DNA of 64,000 nucleotides from Xestospongia muta (lineage: Eukaryota > Porifera > Demospongiae > Haplosclerida > Petrosiidae). The stretch lies in the NCBI GenBank assembly GCA_963693285.1, contig OY848918.1, positions 19,665,484-19,729,483 of the forward strand, given 5' to 3'. Every line of letters begins with the position of its first letter. Position 1 is the first letter of the stretch. The position numbers were made by a program, and so were the translations under genes. The notes under the pieces were generated by a model. It saw only the letters and a list, made by a program, of their open reading frames with translations, did not search any database and was not told the DNA's origin. Positions 24,144 through 37,600 of the stretch are shown in pieces.

Positions 24144-24982
24144 ACCTCGCTGTGCGTGGGCGCATAGCGAGGGTACTGTAGTCTGTTTGTGTGTGTGTGC
24201 GTGTGTCTGCACTGCCTGTTTTTTTTGAACTGCTATAACTTGGCAACCGAAGCATTAGCAGCTACCAACGTTTAGCAACGAATAGAAAAACATGTGGACT
24301 TTACAACAGTAGTATCAAGAACATCGTCAAGGAAAACAGAAGCTTAAAACTCGCAAAAGAATTTTCAGGCTGCAGAGGTCAAGTGCCGTTTCTCGAAAAG
24401 TAAAAAACTTAACGTGGAGATTTTTTAGTATGTTGTAAACAATCTCAGAGGAATACGGATCAGCAAGATAAAAGGCCGTTGGTCGAAGTAATCGTTAGAA
24501 AAGTTCTGAAAAATGTTTTGTGGACTTGGAGCAAAGTAACGCATTCAGGAAACGTCTCCAAGCACTGAAAAGACTGCTACTAATAGATAATATATTGATT
24601 TATATTTGTACTACGGGACGTTTCCAAAGAACGTTTCATCTTCAAGTTACAATAAATTTTATATATGAAATATTGATACATTTTAAAGGGTCATGTAAAG
24701 ACTCAGAGAAACTTTTCATCACGAAATTAGCACTTAATCTTGCTTGGCAATTGAATGATACTATCACTTACTCAGTTACTGCTTCACAAACATGGCAAAG
24801 CTAGAAATCAAGCAACAATTAATGAGCATATACAGAATGACAAAAATTACCATTTTATAACCACACCTTCTGGAATGTTAATAAATTTTCTTGCAATAAC
24901 AACATCATAGCTGGGCCTAAGCTGGCATAGAATTTATAAATAGCTTAGAAACTACAGCGAGGTTCGGCACTTTAGTGCCTTT
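24144..24982. mobile_element. 839-bp insertion with 5-bp target duplication
   Basis: Flanked by CATTA on both sides (24139-24143 and 24983-24987). The equivalent sites at 57340-57360 and 26665-26685 are unoccupied. It begins ACCTCGCTGTGCGTGGGCGC with a short palindrome (CCTCGCT/AGCGAGG). Near its end is ACAGCGAGGTTCGGCAC, the complement of the start, then a GGCACTTTAGTGCC palindrome. It contains no recognisable transposase; the 94-residue ORF at 24520 has no known motif. Probably a non-autonomous element. Confidence 0.75.
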
Positions 24983-27179
24983 CATTATATGTAGTACTGG
25001 TGTCTTGTTACAACTTTGAGTATCTAGGATCACATTTGAATGAACTAGTGTCTCATTGATACATGTGTCCTTTTTAGTGAATGATACTGATAGTATACTG
25101 TAGAAGTATAAGCATAATTATTATAATAAATTAATGAGATATCTCTTCATATAAAGAGATCTATACAGTTATTAACATAATTAAAACTAGAAGTAATGAT
25201 AAATATGTGATTGTTATGTAAAGATGACAATGTCAGAATAATTTTAAAAGAAAGAGAACATTTTCTTTTATGATCTCTACCAAAGAATCTAATGAAGAAT
25301 GTAATATTATGACACAATAATGAGTATTGGAATTACTTTTATTGTTATCAAGTGGTAGACTTTACTAAGCGGATGTTGATCATATATGATCATATAGTGT
25401 ACAGTACATACATAGTGTGAGTGTATATCTATTACATATAGTAGTAGTTAGTAGACAGACAGTATACTCTATTTTACTATAATTAGGTTACAGTTGATTT
25501 AGTTAGTAGAGTTTCCTCATTCCAATGTAGTAGTTATTACTATCTAACTATGTCACCTACTTCCTGTATTGTCTATAGACACCTTGATATTAGGAATAGT
25601 GGTCAGTTGAAGGAACTACACTTACCTACACAACTACACTAAATACTGTGGTCTTGTTAACTTTAAAGGTAAACTATTGGTGGTAACAACATTAACTAAA
25701 ACATTATTAAATGTAAAGAATGCATGTAATTCTGATGAATGACCACTTTGCAAGTCAAAAAGACTTTCTGTTATTTTACTCATTGTTGTATTGTCTACTC
25801 ATACATCACTATACAGCCGGTAGCATAGGTTTATTTTGAATGTGTTCATTCTTTATTTTTTTTTATATTTTAATTATAACATTTACTAATGTAGAAAATC
25901 AAGGACATTAAATTGAGAGTTCATACAAGACGGGTACGTTTGATTAGCAAAATGTAACATAGCTTGATTATGACAGCAAATTTCATCTATATTAATAATT
26001 AAACTTCAATTCACTCAAGCTGCCCAATACAGTGTTTACACACTTCTATGACAGATTTTAGAGGATGAGTGTGGATGTTCCGGCACACACAATTAATGAA
26101 AATACGAGATCGTACCCATCAAGTGTTGCCTCAGTGTTTCTTAATTTCATTGATACTCAGTGATTAGGACACTGGTATTTCCACTGACTTAACAATATAT
26201 TTATATTTCTACAAACTATAAAAATAACTTAAGAAAAGACATTGATGGTCCTCTTAATTAGGACTGTGTTATGAGGAAAACAGTACTATTGTGTATAGTA
26301 CAACTTTAATTGTCCACTAGTAATACATATTATTATATGTAGTCAGGTACTATTATACAATATAATAGAATACTCTAGTGTTAACAACTGTACTGTCTTG
26401 AGGAAGTGTTTTGTATTTTTAATTATAAATATTGATTGCATTCCTTAGTAATAATCAAAAACTTACTCATTCCATATAAATATGAGGAAACATGAACTGA
26501 TGTATAAATTGTTAAATAATATCTCAGACAATCACTTAATCTGTCAAATGAAAAAATTATATTTCTTTCAAATGTCTATCTGTCATTAAAATATAACTAT
26601 AGAATAATAGATATATTATATAATTGTGTTACAGCTATAAAAAGAAAACATTACTATCAGTTTAATATACATGATTATGTGTAGTACTGATCTCTTGTTA
26701 GAACTTTGATTATCTAAGAATGTACTAAAGAATTAGTGTCACATTGATACATGTGTCCTTTATAATGAATGATATTGATTGTATACTGTAGAAGTATGTG
26801 ATAATATGTTAATGAGATGAATTTTCATTTTTGGTGATCTAGTTAATAGACTTATTGACATATAACTAGAAGTACTAATAGTAAGATAATGAGATGAATT
26901 TTCATTTATGGAGATGTAGTTAAATAGACCTATTGACATAGTCCTCCTAATTATGAGTGTTATGAAGAAACCAGTACTGTTGTGTATAGTTCTAATTTAA
27001 TTTTCCATTATATACACTACCTGTATATTATAGTATATTAGTATATATAGTCATGTACTGTTAGTATGATAGAATACTCTATTGTTAGCTGTATAGTGTT
27101 GAGGGAGTGTTTAGTGTTTGTAATTATAAACACTAATTGCATTCCTTAGTAACAATCCAAAACTTGAATGTGTCACAGA

Positions 27180-27347
27180 ATGTCTAATTCCAAATGTCAA
27201 GATATTGATCAGCAACTTCCTCATTTTCAGATGCATCAACAGCAATGCTCACAAGATGCATTGATATCTTCACTAGGTATCTGGGTAATGTCTTTTCAAG
27301 CACTCTTTTCTAGTTTATCTTTCACTCTTTTAAATTGTGTCAAATGA
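27180..27347 (+). other. Short ORF kept in both duplication copies
   Basis: ATG at 27180 opens MSNSKCQDIDQQLPHFQMHQ, a Gln/His-rich peptide of about 55 residues. A potential GTATCT donor follows ISSL. The same ORF occurs at 59512 with one or two changes. It could be an alternative first exon of the ankyrin gene or a chance ORF; conservation between recent duplicates carries little weight. Confidence 0.2.
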
Positions 27348-28039
27348 CAAAAATTAATTCCTCTTAAATGACCCATCTGTAGAATGATAAATATATTATA
27401 TAAATGTGTTACAGCTATTAAAACACCATTACTATCAGTTTAATATACATGATTATGTATAGTATTAATGTCTTGTTACAAGTTTGATTTCTCTAAGAAT
27501 ATACATGGAGAATTAGTGTCACATTGATACATGTGTCCTTTATAATGAATGATACTGATAGTATACTGTAGAAGTATATGATAATAGCATAATGAGATGA
27601 TTTTCATTTTGGAGATCTAGTTAAGTAGACATATTGACATATAACTAGAAATAATAACAAATACATGATTGTTGTTTAAATATGATACTGTCAGAATAAT
27701 TCTAATTGAACGAGAACAATTTCTGTTACAATCTCCTCTTCCAAAGAATCTAATGAAAGAATACAATGTTGTGACATAATAATGATAAATGACATTACTT
27801 TTAAAGTTATTAAGTAACAGACCACACTAAGTGCACGTGGATAGAAAAACCAATGTTCTGTTACATTGAAACAGGATATATTATATCAACGATATTAGTC
27901 ATACATAATTGTGTAGTTGTTTATGATATTTATTTCTGTATACTGAGGTAGCTACTGTGAACATTAATACATTGCTCTTTAATGTGAAATTAATACTAAT
28001 CTCTTGAGTTTCTATTCCCAGAACATTTTCACTTTAGGC

Positions 28040-28160
28040 AGTGTCTATTTGTCCGGCAATAAATGTATACTTTTTTGTGTATTAAACTGATCCCCACCCC
28101 CTAAACCTAACCTACCTTTATACAACAAAGTATACATTTCCTGCCGGACAAATAGACACT
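28040..28160. mobile_element. MITE, 121 bp, copy 1
   Basis: Terminal inverted repeats of about 35 bp begin AGTGTCTATTTGTCCGGCA at both ends, around a GT-poor core (CCCCACCCCCTAAACC). Present in the sister duplication at 60372-60492, so it inserted before the duplication. Confidence 0.85.
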
Positions 28161-28384
28161 ACGTTTACTTTACGCAAAGTGGGCAACAATACAAGACTAA
28201 CTAATATCTAGACACTAAATTCTCATCTTTGGAACATAACTATGATTGTATAAGTTTCACAACATTTTTGACCAACACAAAATAGTTTATCTAAACACCT
28301 GTCTTTGTTCTTTCTCTTTCCAAAACTCTACAAGTCATAATTGTGTGTGTGATACTTCCGCCCACTTATATTAGCCTAGTAATT

Positions 28385-28451
28385 AAAATTGGTGGGCGTG
28401 TCAGAGTTGCCATAACAACCGCCAAACAACGCAGCCACACAAGAAGATCAG
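28385..28451 (+). promoter_or_regulatory. Promoter elements and 5' UTR exon of the ankyrin gene
   Basis: GGTGGGCGTG (28391-28400, KLF/Sp-like box) is followed by GTTGCCATAACAAC (28406-28419). The latter is a close match to the RFX X-box consensus, GTNRCC-N(0-3)-RGYAAC. The UTR exon probably ends at CAG|GTTAGT (28451) and joins the acceptor TGTCTATAG|ACACC at 28574/28575. Both motifs recur in the duplicate (60724-60751). Confidence 0.45.
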
Positions 28452-28622
28452 GTTAGTAGCTCACACACCATACTATAATTTGGTTACAGTTGATTTAGTT
28501 AGTAGAGTTTCGTCATTCCGATGTAGTATATGGTTATTACTATCTATATCACCTACTTGCTCTATTGTCTATAGACACCTGACATAAGAACAGTTACCAT
28601 CTAAGGACCAACACTTTTCAAA

Positions 28623-31600
28623 ATGTCTCAGTATAGTCACCTAAGTCTAGTAAGTCTATAATCTTTCTATTACTATGTCATTATCCCTATATATCACTGT
28701 GATACTAACTAAACTCACATATCAGTGTTATTGTATAGACAGAATATGTTTCTAAAAGATGGTCTTTTAGTTATAAGGGCTGATCTGTATACTCACTATA
28801 CTACACTACATGATACATGTTGTCTTTATAATAGAATAGACAACTGTTCTTGGCAGCTGTTTATGGAGACATTGAAGTAGTCAAATCTACTATTGAACAA
28901 GGTGCTGATGTAAACTATCATAATCCAGACATCTTAGTAAGTTACTAGCTCTCAATATTTAAGTATATATCTCAACAGTAAAGTCTATTTTTCATATACA
29001 GTGTGTTTTTATAAATAAGTCAAAGATCCAATAATTATCATATCACTACACACTGTATCATCATTATAGTATGATGTTGGTTGAGCTATAATACATGAGA
29101 TGGTCTAGTCTCGTCCCCAGACCTACTCACAAGCTAAAATAGGTCTGATCACATGAGTTGATTTTTGTGACCCCTACTTTAGCTTGCAAGTAGGTCTGGG
29201 GATGAGACTAGGGATGGTCTAAATTTAATATCACAAATCCCTGTGTGATTTTAATCAATAGTGTAAGAGTTTCTTTCATTTTCTGTGTCATCTCCTAATA
29301 ATAATAAAGTGTTAATATTACTGACATGATGTGTACATTTGTTGATCTAATAACAATGTTACTGAATTATTCTAACAGAGCCAGTCTATATCTATCATAT
29401 AACATAAACTTATGAAGGACAATATTCTTATGAATTTACTTTTAATATAGCATTTGCAAAATAGATTTTCTGGAATTATTACAAGATTTTATGCCATGCT
29501 CATATTTACTCAGAGTTAAGTTTTAAATATGATGTTTTCAATCCAACTTGACTGAATACCCACCAATATCACCTCATCAAGTGTTAGCTTTCTCAGTAGT
29601 CTTTAAAAGTTACAAACATTGCTGTAAATGGACACATATGTGATTAATATTGTCTTTATAACAGTAAATAGACTCATTACTTGCTGTGTTTGTCAGAGGT
29701 AAACATACAAGGATTAATTTCTATAAATCATATATGTCAATAGTATAAAGGATACAATGTAGTCATAATTACATAGATACAAGCTTTCAATGTAGTACAA
29801 ATACAATATCACATAATCAATAATTAGTGTGTATAACCATACTGTGATATAATTTAAAGTAGTAGTCAACAATGTGACATAGTGTACCAGTACAGTCTAT
29901 GTACATGTATTTCTTTGTATTGTGTTATTAATGTTGTCTATATCTTTTAGGACAAGTGGACTCCTTTGCACTATGCTGCAAGGTTTGGAAAGACTGAAGT
30001 TGCTACAGTTTTAATAAAAAGTGGAGCTAATCTTAATGCTGTTACTACAGTTAGTATCAAATATTTACTATACTACATACTAGTGATGTGTCCATTACAG
30101 TCTCAATGTAATCAACTTCCATTACAATATTGGATCATTTCAACATTATCATTACATTTACTTCAACAAAAGTACAGTACCAATTTATTTCCTTAGAAGG
30201 CTTAAACTAACAATGAAATGGAAGAAAACATGCTCTTTAATGTGTTCATGAAATCTGTCATTTTTATAGTTTTCGCATACAATTTCTTGTAGGATCAAGA
30301 ATGCTTTTAGAATCTAGATACACTTCTTTGCAGTTAAAGTGTGAAAAGACTAATGTGATTTCGAAAGTTCAGCATGAACACAAAGCCTTGTACAACACAA
30401 AATTGTTTGCTTTGACAGAATGCATTGTGTTACAAGCTTAAAGTATCTCATATAGCTGTAGCTATCATAGGTGAGATGTATCTCCAAGAATGTATCTCTC
30501 TTTCTAAAATTTGGTGACAATCATCAAGTCAGGTCAATATTGGGAGAATTTTTACAGATTTTGTATCCATTGAACAAATTGATTTTTGTTGCAATAGATA
30601 AACATGTAGTAAGCATTTAAAGGTTAATGTACATAAAATTTAATACTTACAGTCAGAAATGTTTACATTGTAGGCTGTGTCAGGGATTATACTCTGACCT
30701 GGTTAAGTTAAGCTACCCAGACATGTAAATAACTCAGCCTTTTTACGTGCTATCCGTATGGAACCTGCACGAATCAATTCAGCTTACAAATGCGCATTTT
30801 GTAAATAAAATGTGGCTCTCTAGTGCTACAAAAAAGTTACAACTATAAACTCCATCCATTTTCATTGGCATACTTTCATCATTCCTCAAATTCCACACCT
30901 TCGAATAACACTATTCATCTTAAGAAGTCAGCTGTGTGTCACGTGTCAATTCAAAATTACAGTTCTAATTATATGAACAGATGTTCTATTATAACAATCA
31001 TTAATTCATTATTATTAAAATAATAATCAGGTCTTGTCTTTTGCAATTTAAGACAGCTATAAAGCCACCATAGTTCTGAAAAGAACCTTTTAACAAAGGA
31101 GGAAGACTGAGAATGCATAGAAATATTTGTCATCAAAACTATCTTGATGCTGGCACATAAACTCTTGTGGTATTAGTAGTTTATGTAAGAGGTCCTTGAG
31201 TCCATTGATGTCTGTTGAGTTTCTTGAAATAGTCATAGACATTCACAACAACCTCCTTTTTTGTGACCTCAGTCTTTTTTCCCTTTGCATCTTCATGAGC
31301 ATGAGAGAAAATGTGGTCTGTTCACATGACATTCACATGAACAAATAATGAATAACACTAAAATGCACTCTTTGCTAAGTATATATAAGCCATGTATTAT
31401 AAAATGAAATGATCATAAATACTGACAATTATTTTTTACAGGAAAATTATACTCCTCTTCATTTTGCTGCTTACAATGGCTGTTTTGATGTAGCTGATGT
31501 GCTAATAAAATCTGGTGCATTATTGGATGCCATTAACAATGTAAGTGTCTTCATTATTAAACATGTTGTTATTATACATGACTATATTTTGTATGTAATG

Positions 31601-34600
31601 TTCTTATTAATTCATGTAATTATGTAGTTATTTGTGGTTTTGTCACTTCATATAACTACATATTATCACAATATAAACAAAATGGCTACATTTACTATAA
31701 CCCTAGCATTAACTAGTTGCTATTTTAATTACTTGTAGTCCATTATATAAGCTAAATTGTTTGACACTCTCAGTAGCAACAAAGCTAATATACAGGACAC
31801 TGTTTATTTCTTTGAATAATATGCTCTGTCATTTGATATTGAGAGGTTTGTGTGATAAGATTTTCTGTTTGTCAATAATTTTAATACATTTACATAAGAA
31901 ATGTATTTTTCAAACTACTGTTCATATTATAGTATGTCCAAGTTGAGTTGGGCCACCCTGATATGTAAATAACTTTGCCAGTTTACATGCTATCTGCACA
32001 GAACTTGCACCAAGCAATTCAGCTCACAAACACGCTATTTATATATAAAATTTGGCTCTCTAGTGCTACGAGAAAGTATCAAACTAAAAAACTCCATACA
32101 TTTTCAATGGCATACCTTTGACATACTTCGAATTGCACACTTTCGAGGATTTAATTAAAATCTCTTCTCATCTTGAGAAGTCAACCATTTGTCACATGGC
32201 AATTCAATATTATAGTTCTAATTATACAAACAAATTTTTATTGTAAATTCATTGAAATAATTATCAGGTATTGTCTTTTGTGAATTTTGGGCAGCTAAAA
32301 AGCCACGTGGTTTTGAAAAAAACCTTTTTACAAAGAATGAAGACTGAGGATGCCTAAAACGTCATCAGAACTATCATCAGATTGATCAGAACCATCAGAC
32401 TCATCTGATTCACTTCCAACTCGAATAATGAACTCATCCACTAATTTTTTATAGAGGCCATCATTAGACCAATAGTGGTCTTCCAAGTGGATCTTAACAT
32501 GTTCAACGAGGCTCTTCCAACGGTCAGGTGTCACAACATCAAAACCCTCCTATGCCAGCTGCTCTACCTCACGGAGATTGAATGCACGAGCAATGGCCTT
32601 GATGTGACCTTTAACCTGTGCCCATGCCCACTCAATAGGATTGAGAGTGCAGTGAGCAACAGGAAGTCGGACCACCTCGTGGCCTACATGATGTACAGAT
32701 TAATAAATAAAATGACATCTTGACTGAGTACTTACCAGCAGCAGTGGCCATGTCATCAACAGCATAGCGAGGAGTAGGTTTCAAGCTTTCAAGGCATTTG
32801 TTGGGAGTTCAATTCCCTTTGCCTAAAGCCAATCTTGCATCTTTTGCTTTGTCCAACTTTTGACTGGGACAGGGTCACTACAACGACTATGATATGAGGC
32901 ATTATCCATGACAATAAGACTGTTAAGTTTAACATTAGGGAGAAGTTTGGTAGCAAACCACTCCTCAAATTGATCATCAGTCATCTCATCATGGTAATCG
33001 CCAGTATTTTTTTTGATCTGAATATAAGAGTGGTGTTGGGAATCCAACCAGTCTCACTACCAGCTCCAAGAATAATAAGCCGTGCACCCTTCCCTGGAGG
33101 CCTTCTTATACTGCCAAGAGTTCCACCAGTCACATCATCCCTCTCCACCCAAGCACAATCCTTACCATTGTGAGGATTGGCTCAGGTTTCATCAAGGTAA
33201 ACAACTGGCCTATTCTCTTGACGGTTATTGATCATTCGACGAAGGTAAGCATGCCTCTGTTCCATAATACAAGGTTGTTTGTAGTAGTGGCATTTGTCAT
33301 CCACTTTCTTATGTCTACGAAGTACAATATTAATAGACATGATAAAAAAGTTATGGTGATTCACTTGAAACTCATTTCCTTTTACAAAATGTGAAGAGTT
33401 GACCTCTGACTGCGAAAGAGGTTATCCTCTTTTAAAACAACAAGCAACTTGGCAAGTGTCACATGTTCTTTCGCTTGATAAAGGTGGTAGATTCTTTGTC
33501 TGATGGCTTCATGATCAAAATCATCAACTGGCAGGGGTCTGGAAAATCTATATCTCTTTGTTGGAGTAGAAAACGCAGCTCCACCAGGGTCAGCTTTCTC
33601 TTTCTATAGTCTCTTGATGGAGATACGTGAAACCCCCGTAGCATTACAGGTTCTTTTCAGAGGCCCTTGAGTCCCCTGACGCCTGGTGGTTTCCTTGAAA
33701 TAGTCATAGACATTTGCAACAACCTCCTTTGTTTGTGATCTAAGTCTCTTGCCTCTTTGCATTTTCACAAGCATGAAAGACAACATAGTCTATTCGCATG
33801 ACATTCACGTATACAAATAATGAATAACATTAAAATGTGCTTTAGTGCCTATTTAATTAATTAGGTGAGAAAATACCTCACCTTACATCAATGCATGTAA
33901 CATTTTTTTTAATGAAGGGCCCAACTCAACTCGGACAGCGTATAATCATTATGATAATATATTAATAGCAAATAACAACAAATGATACAGTACATCACTC
34001 ACAAAATCATTAACTCACTATTACCACAACCAACTATTTAGTGTGTTTCTGTCATTTCTTACACCAAACTTCTTGTATACAATCAATAAACATTGCATTG
34101 TGTATTGTGAAACATACACCTGAGACATATTAACATGTGACCATAAATATGATAATTGTACCTAACGTGTAAACAAGAGCTTGCATTGAAAGCATTGCTA
34201 TGTGCCCATCTTGAACAAGAAGTCAATGGAATTTGGTTATCATAATGCTAATCATTGAGCTTCTGGTATACCAAATTCAGTGACTTACTCTTCAAGGTGA
34301 CAACAAAGCAACTATTTATATGCAAGCATTCGCTCTAAAATCGTTTGTGTATTACATACCATTTTTGTATTTTTGGTCACAATGGTCTTAATAGTTGTCA
34401 GTGTTATTACTTTAGACACTCCATTTATGTAATAATTGAAAATGGATTTAATTATATATAAGAATGTTGTCATAGATATTATGACTTTTGTGTATATGTC
34501 ATCACCCATTGTCATGTATTCATTTGAACACATTAAGTCATTGTAGTAATTTGTATGTTGTGAAAATGAAGTTAGTTAAAGTAAAAACATATGTTAAGTG

Positions 34601-37600
34601 GTATTCTAAAATTGATGATAAGAAATTCATCGGACAATAATTGCTCTAATTATGTTTATTTACTGTATATCATATATAATAATATCTTTGAGTTTGATGA
34701 TGCTAATGGCTTTAATGATGTACTCCTGTTTACATACCTTTTTTAACAAAAAGGCCCCTCATTGTGTAGTTATGAGGTATAAATATGCAACATTAGTTAG
34801 CAACACATCATGTTCTATGAGATAACATAGTTAATATCAGTAATAATACATAATTATAATATACTTGATGTAGTGAGTAGATACTTTGTGTACATAATAC
34901 AATGATAATTTGACTGGAAGGACATGTCCTATGTTTTCATATATTATGTGTATTGTTATTGTATAAATTAATAAATGGGTTATTAGTAAACACTAACATT
35001 ATTGTTTTTATTATAATATCAATAACAATTAGATATAACGCTTAATATAAGTGATATTATTTCATTATATAGTTTGGTGACACACCATTACATGACGCAT
35101 GTTCTAGGGGTAAACTGGAATACATCAAATTACTCTTATCAAATGGAGCTGATGCTACCATTAAGAACAATCAAGGTGAAACAGCTGCAGACAAAGTTAA
35201 ACCTGATGACAAGAACAGAGCTACTATATTACATTTGATTGAAGAAGCCAAAAAAGGTAATGTAGTTCATCACAATAGACATGTTTTTATAGTGTAAGTG
35301 ATACTAGTATATGAGTATGAGTATCTTATGATACTACTGCTAACACAATCCAGCTAATTGAATAGATCATAACTATGTTTGTACATACGTGTAATGACAT
35401 CTTTAGTATTTTTTTAATGTCAGTATATTTTGATGTTACATTATGATACATATATTAGTAACATATGTATAGTATTGATATAACAAGGTCATTTATCTCT
35501 AAAGCTTCATAACAAACAAAACATACTTGTAGATTATGTAAAGAAAGCAATGATGATGGGCATTTATTAGAATGCATTTTTTAACTATTATACAGTATTA
35601 CAAAACACAGGCATACATTATTTATCTTTTGTCATCTTCAGCACCTTGATATGACTAATATTATAATATGGTCATTTGGAATTAGAATTATAGCTAATCA
35701 CAATTCAGTGAACAGCAAGTTAGCATGTAAGCTACCACAACTCAAAATTTGTTCCTCAAGCATTTTTATACAGAATTGCACTCTCTGTGGCTTGGTTATG
35801 AGTAAGATAGCAGTGACAGTTAGATGTCACATGTTATCTGATAGATATTAAAACTTTGAACTATATTATGTATATGAATAGCTATTTGTTGTGACAATGT
35901 ATTACATATTCTGATTTTTACTCAAATAGTCATTAGTAGAATCTGTTTATTTATTGTCAGTTATACAATACAAAACATCTTTGTGATGTCTAGTGGTAAT
36001 ACTATCGTATCAGTTCATTCTTGTAATAGCTATTTATTAATAGTCTTGTCTTGTCTAAAGTTGTCTTTAACTTTAAGCTGTTTTGTTTCAATAGAAGATG
36101 AAACCTTTGCATTATTAAATTGTGTTTTCTTTCTGTTCATATTCCTACAGATTATTCTAAGTTACTTGACAAAGCTCTTGATGAAGGAAAAATTACAGCA
36201 AAATACTCAAAGATGGCAATGTCAGGAGCTCCAGGAACAGGGAAATCATCGGCTATGAAGCTTTTGCTGAATAAACCGCCTCCACAAAGTCATCACAGTA
36301 CTCCCGTAACTACTGCTCCAGAGATAAGAAAGGTAGAGACGACCAGTGTCATCACTGAATCTGATCCAACAACTTCATCCACCACCCAAATATGGGGCAA
36401 GGTAGATCGGTCGTCATTCAAAAACATGCTTGCTAGAACAGTAAAAAGTATGCTACAGTCAACTGCATCTGAATCTATTACTCCTTCAGCTCATAATGAT
36501 GAGAGTGAGTCATCATCTCATGATGATGGATCACAAAATTCTTCTTCATCAATGGATAAACCACAATCAGGTCAAGTCATCTCTCTGGAGTCAGTACGTC
36601 CACCTTTATCAACAGCCACAACAGAGTTTGTCAAAATTTTACCTATTGTGGAGGAGTCACCTGAGCTTTACAACACCCACTGGATACACTGTATTGACTC
36701 TGGTGGACAGGCAGCATTCCTGGATATAGCTCCTGTATTGCTACGTTATAATCCAGTCAGCATACTTACACAAAAACTAAATGAGAAGCTTGATAACCAG
36801 CCTAAATTCTACTTTAGCTTCAAAGGTCAACAACTTGGTGTACCAGTGGAGCGACAAATTACAAATTTACAACTACTTGAGTCTTCCTTTCGTTCGTTAG
36901 CATCCATAGATCAGCCTAATTTGCGCAAAATTCACGTCAAGTTTTCGCATCTTGAGCCTTCTCTTCTTATTCTTGGCACATTTTACGATAAAATAGCAGA
37001 ATGTGAGGGCGAGTCTTTGCAACAAAAGAATGCACGTTTGTGGTCTACTTTAAAACAGTTTCGAGATGTACGTATGAATTATTGCGAAAAGGAAAAGCAG
37101 ATAATATTTCCTCTCAACACAACAGCCAGAGGTGAGTCAGAAAAGAAGATTGCAGAGAAAATCCGTACAATTGTTTGCCAATCTTACATTGAGGCAGAAA
37201 TTCCAATACGATGGTACCTGTTTCAGCTTGAATTATATGATCTTCAGGAGAATACAAAATCAATGGTTGTCAGTAAGAGGGAATGCTTGAGAATAGGGTT
37301 TGCAATTAGGATGAATGGAAATGAGGTAGAAGCTGCACTGATGTACTACCATGATATGACCATTTTCCTGTATTTTCCTGCTGTATTACCTGATGTGGTT
37401 TTCCTCCATCCCCAACCCCTTTTTAATAAGCTATCAGAAATTATCAGCATCTCCTTTACTGATGCCACCACTTATTTAGATGAATTGAATATTATTCTTC
37501 CACCAAAAGCTCATGTACAACTAAAAATAGAAGGTATTTTTACTCGTGACCTCCTTGATCGTTTTCCTGTTGGATTTTCACCAGAGTTTACAGCTGATGA

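Larger units (their letters stand above)
23903..29512 (+). repeat. Segmental duplication, copy 1 (ankyrin-gene 5' region)
   Basis: Matches 57125-61813 almost throughout, with very high identity after about 26 kb. It carries the promoter, 5' UTR, exon 1 and exon 2 of the Ank-Roc-COR-death gene. Copy 1 has an extra 839-bp insertion (24144-24982). Inside each copy the same module (TAATATACATGATTATG ... ACACATGTGTCC ... AGTATACTGTAGAAGTA) occurs three times, near 25.0, 26.7 and 27.45 kb here. Confidence 0.92.

Noticed and set aside
24520..24804. 94-residue ORF inside the 839-bp insertion
   Set aside because: No motif and no homologue in the window; not supported as a gene.
36120..36150. ATG at 36120 as start of a separate 710-residue protein
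   Set aside because: 36151 follows a good acceptor (TTCCTACAG), and the phase fits exon 35073-35256, so the upstream codons are intronic.
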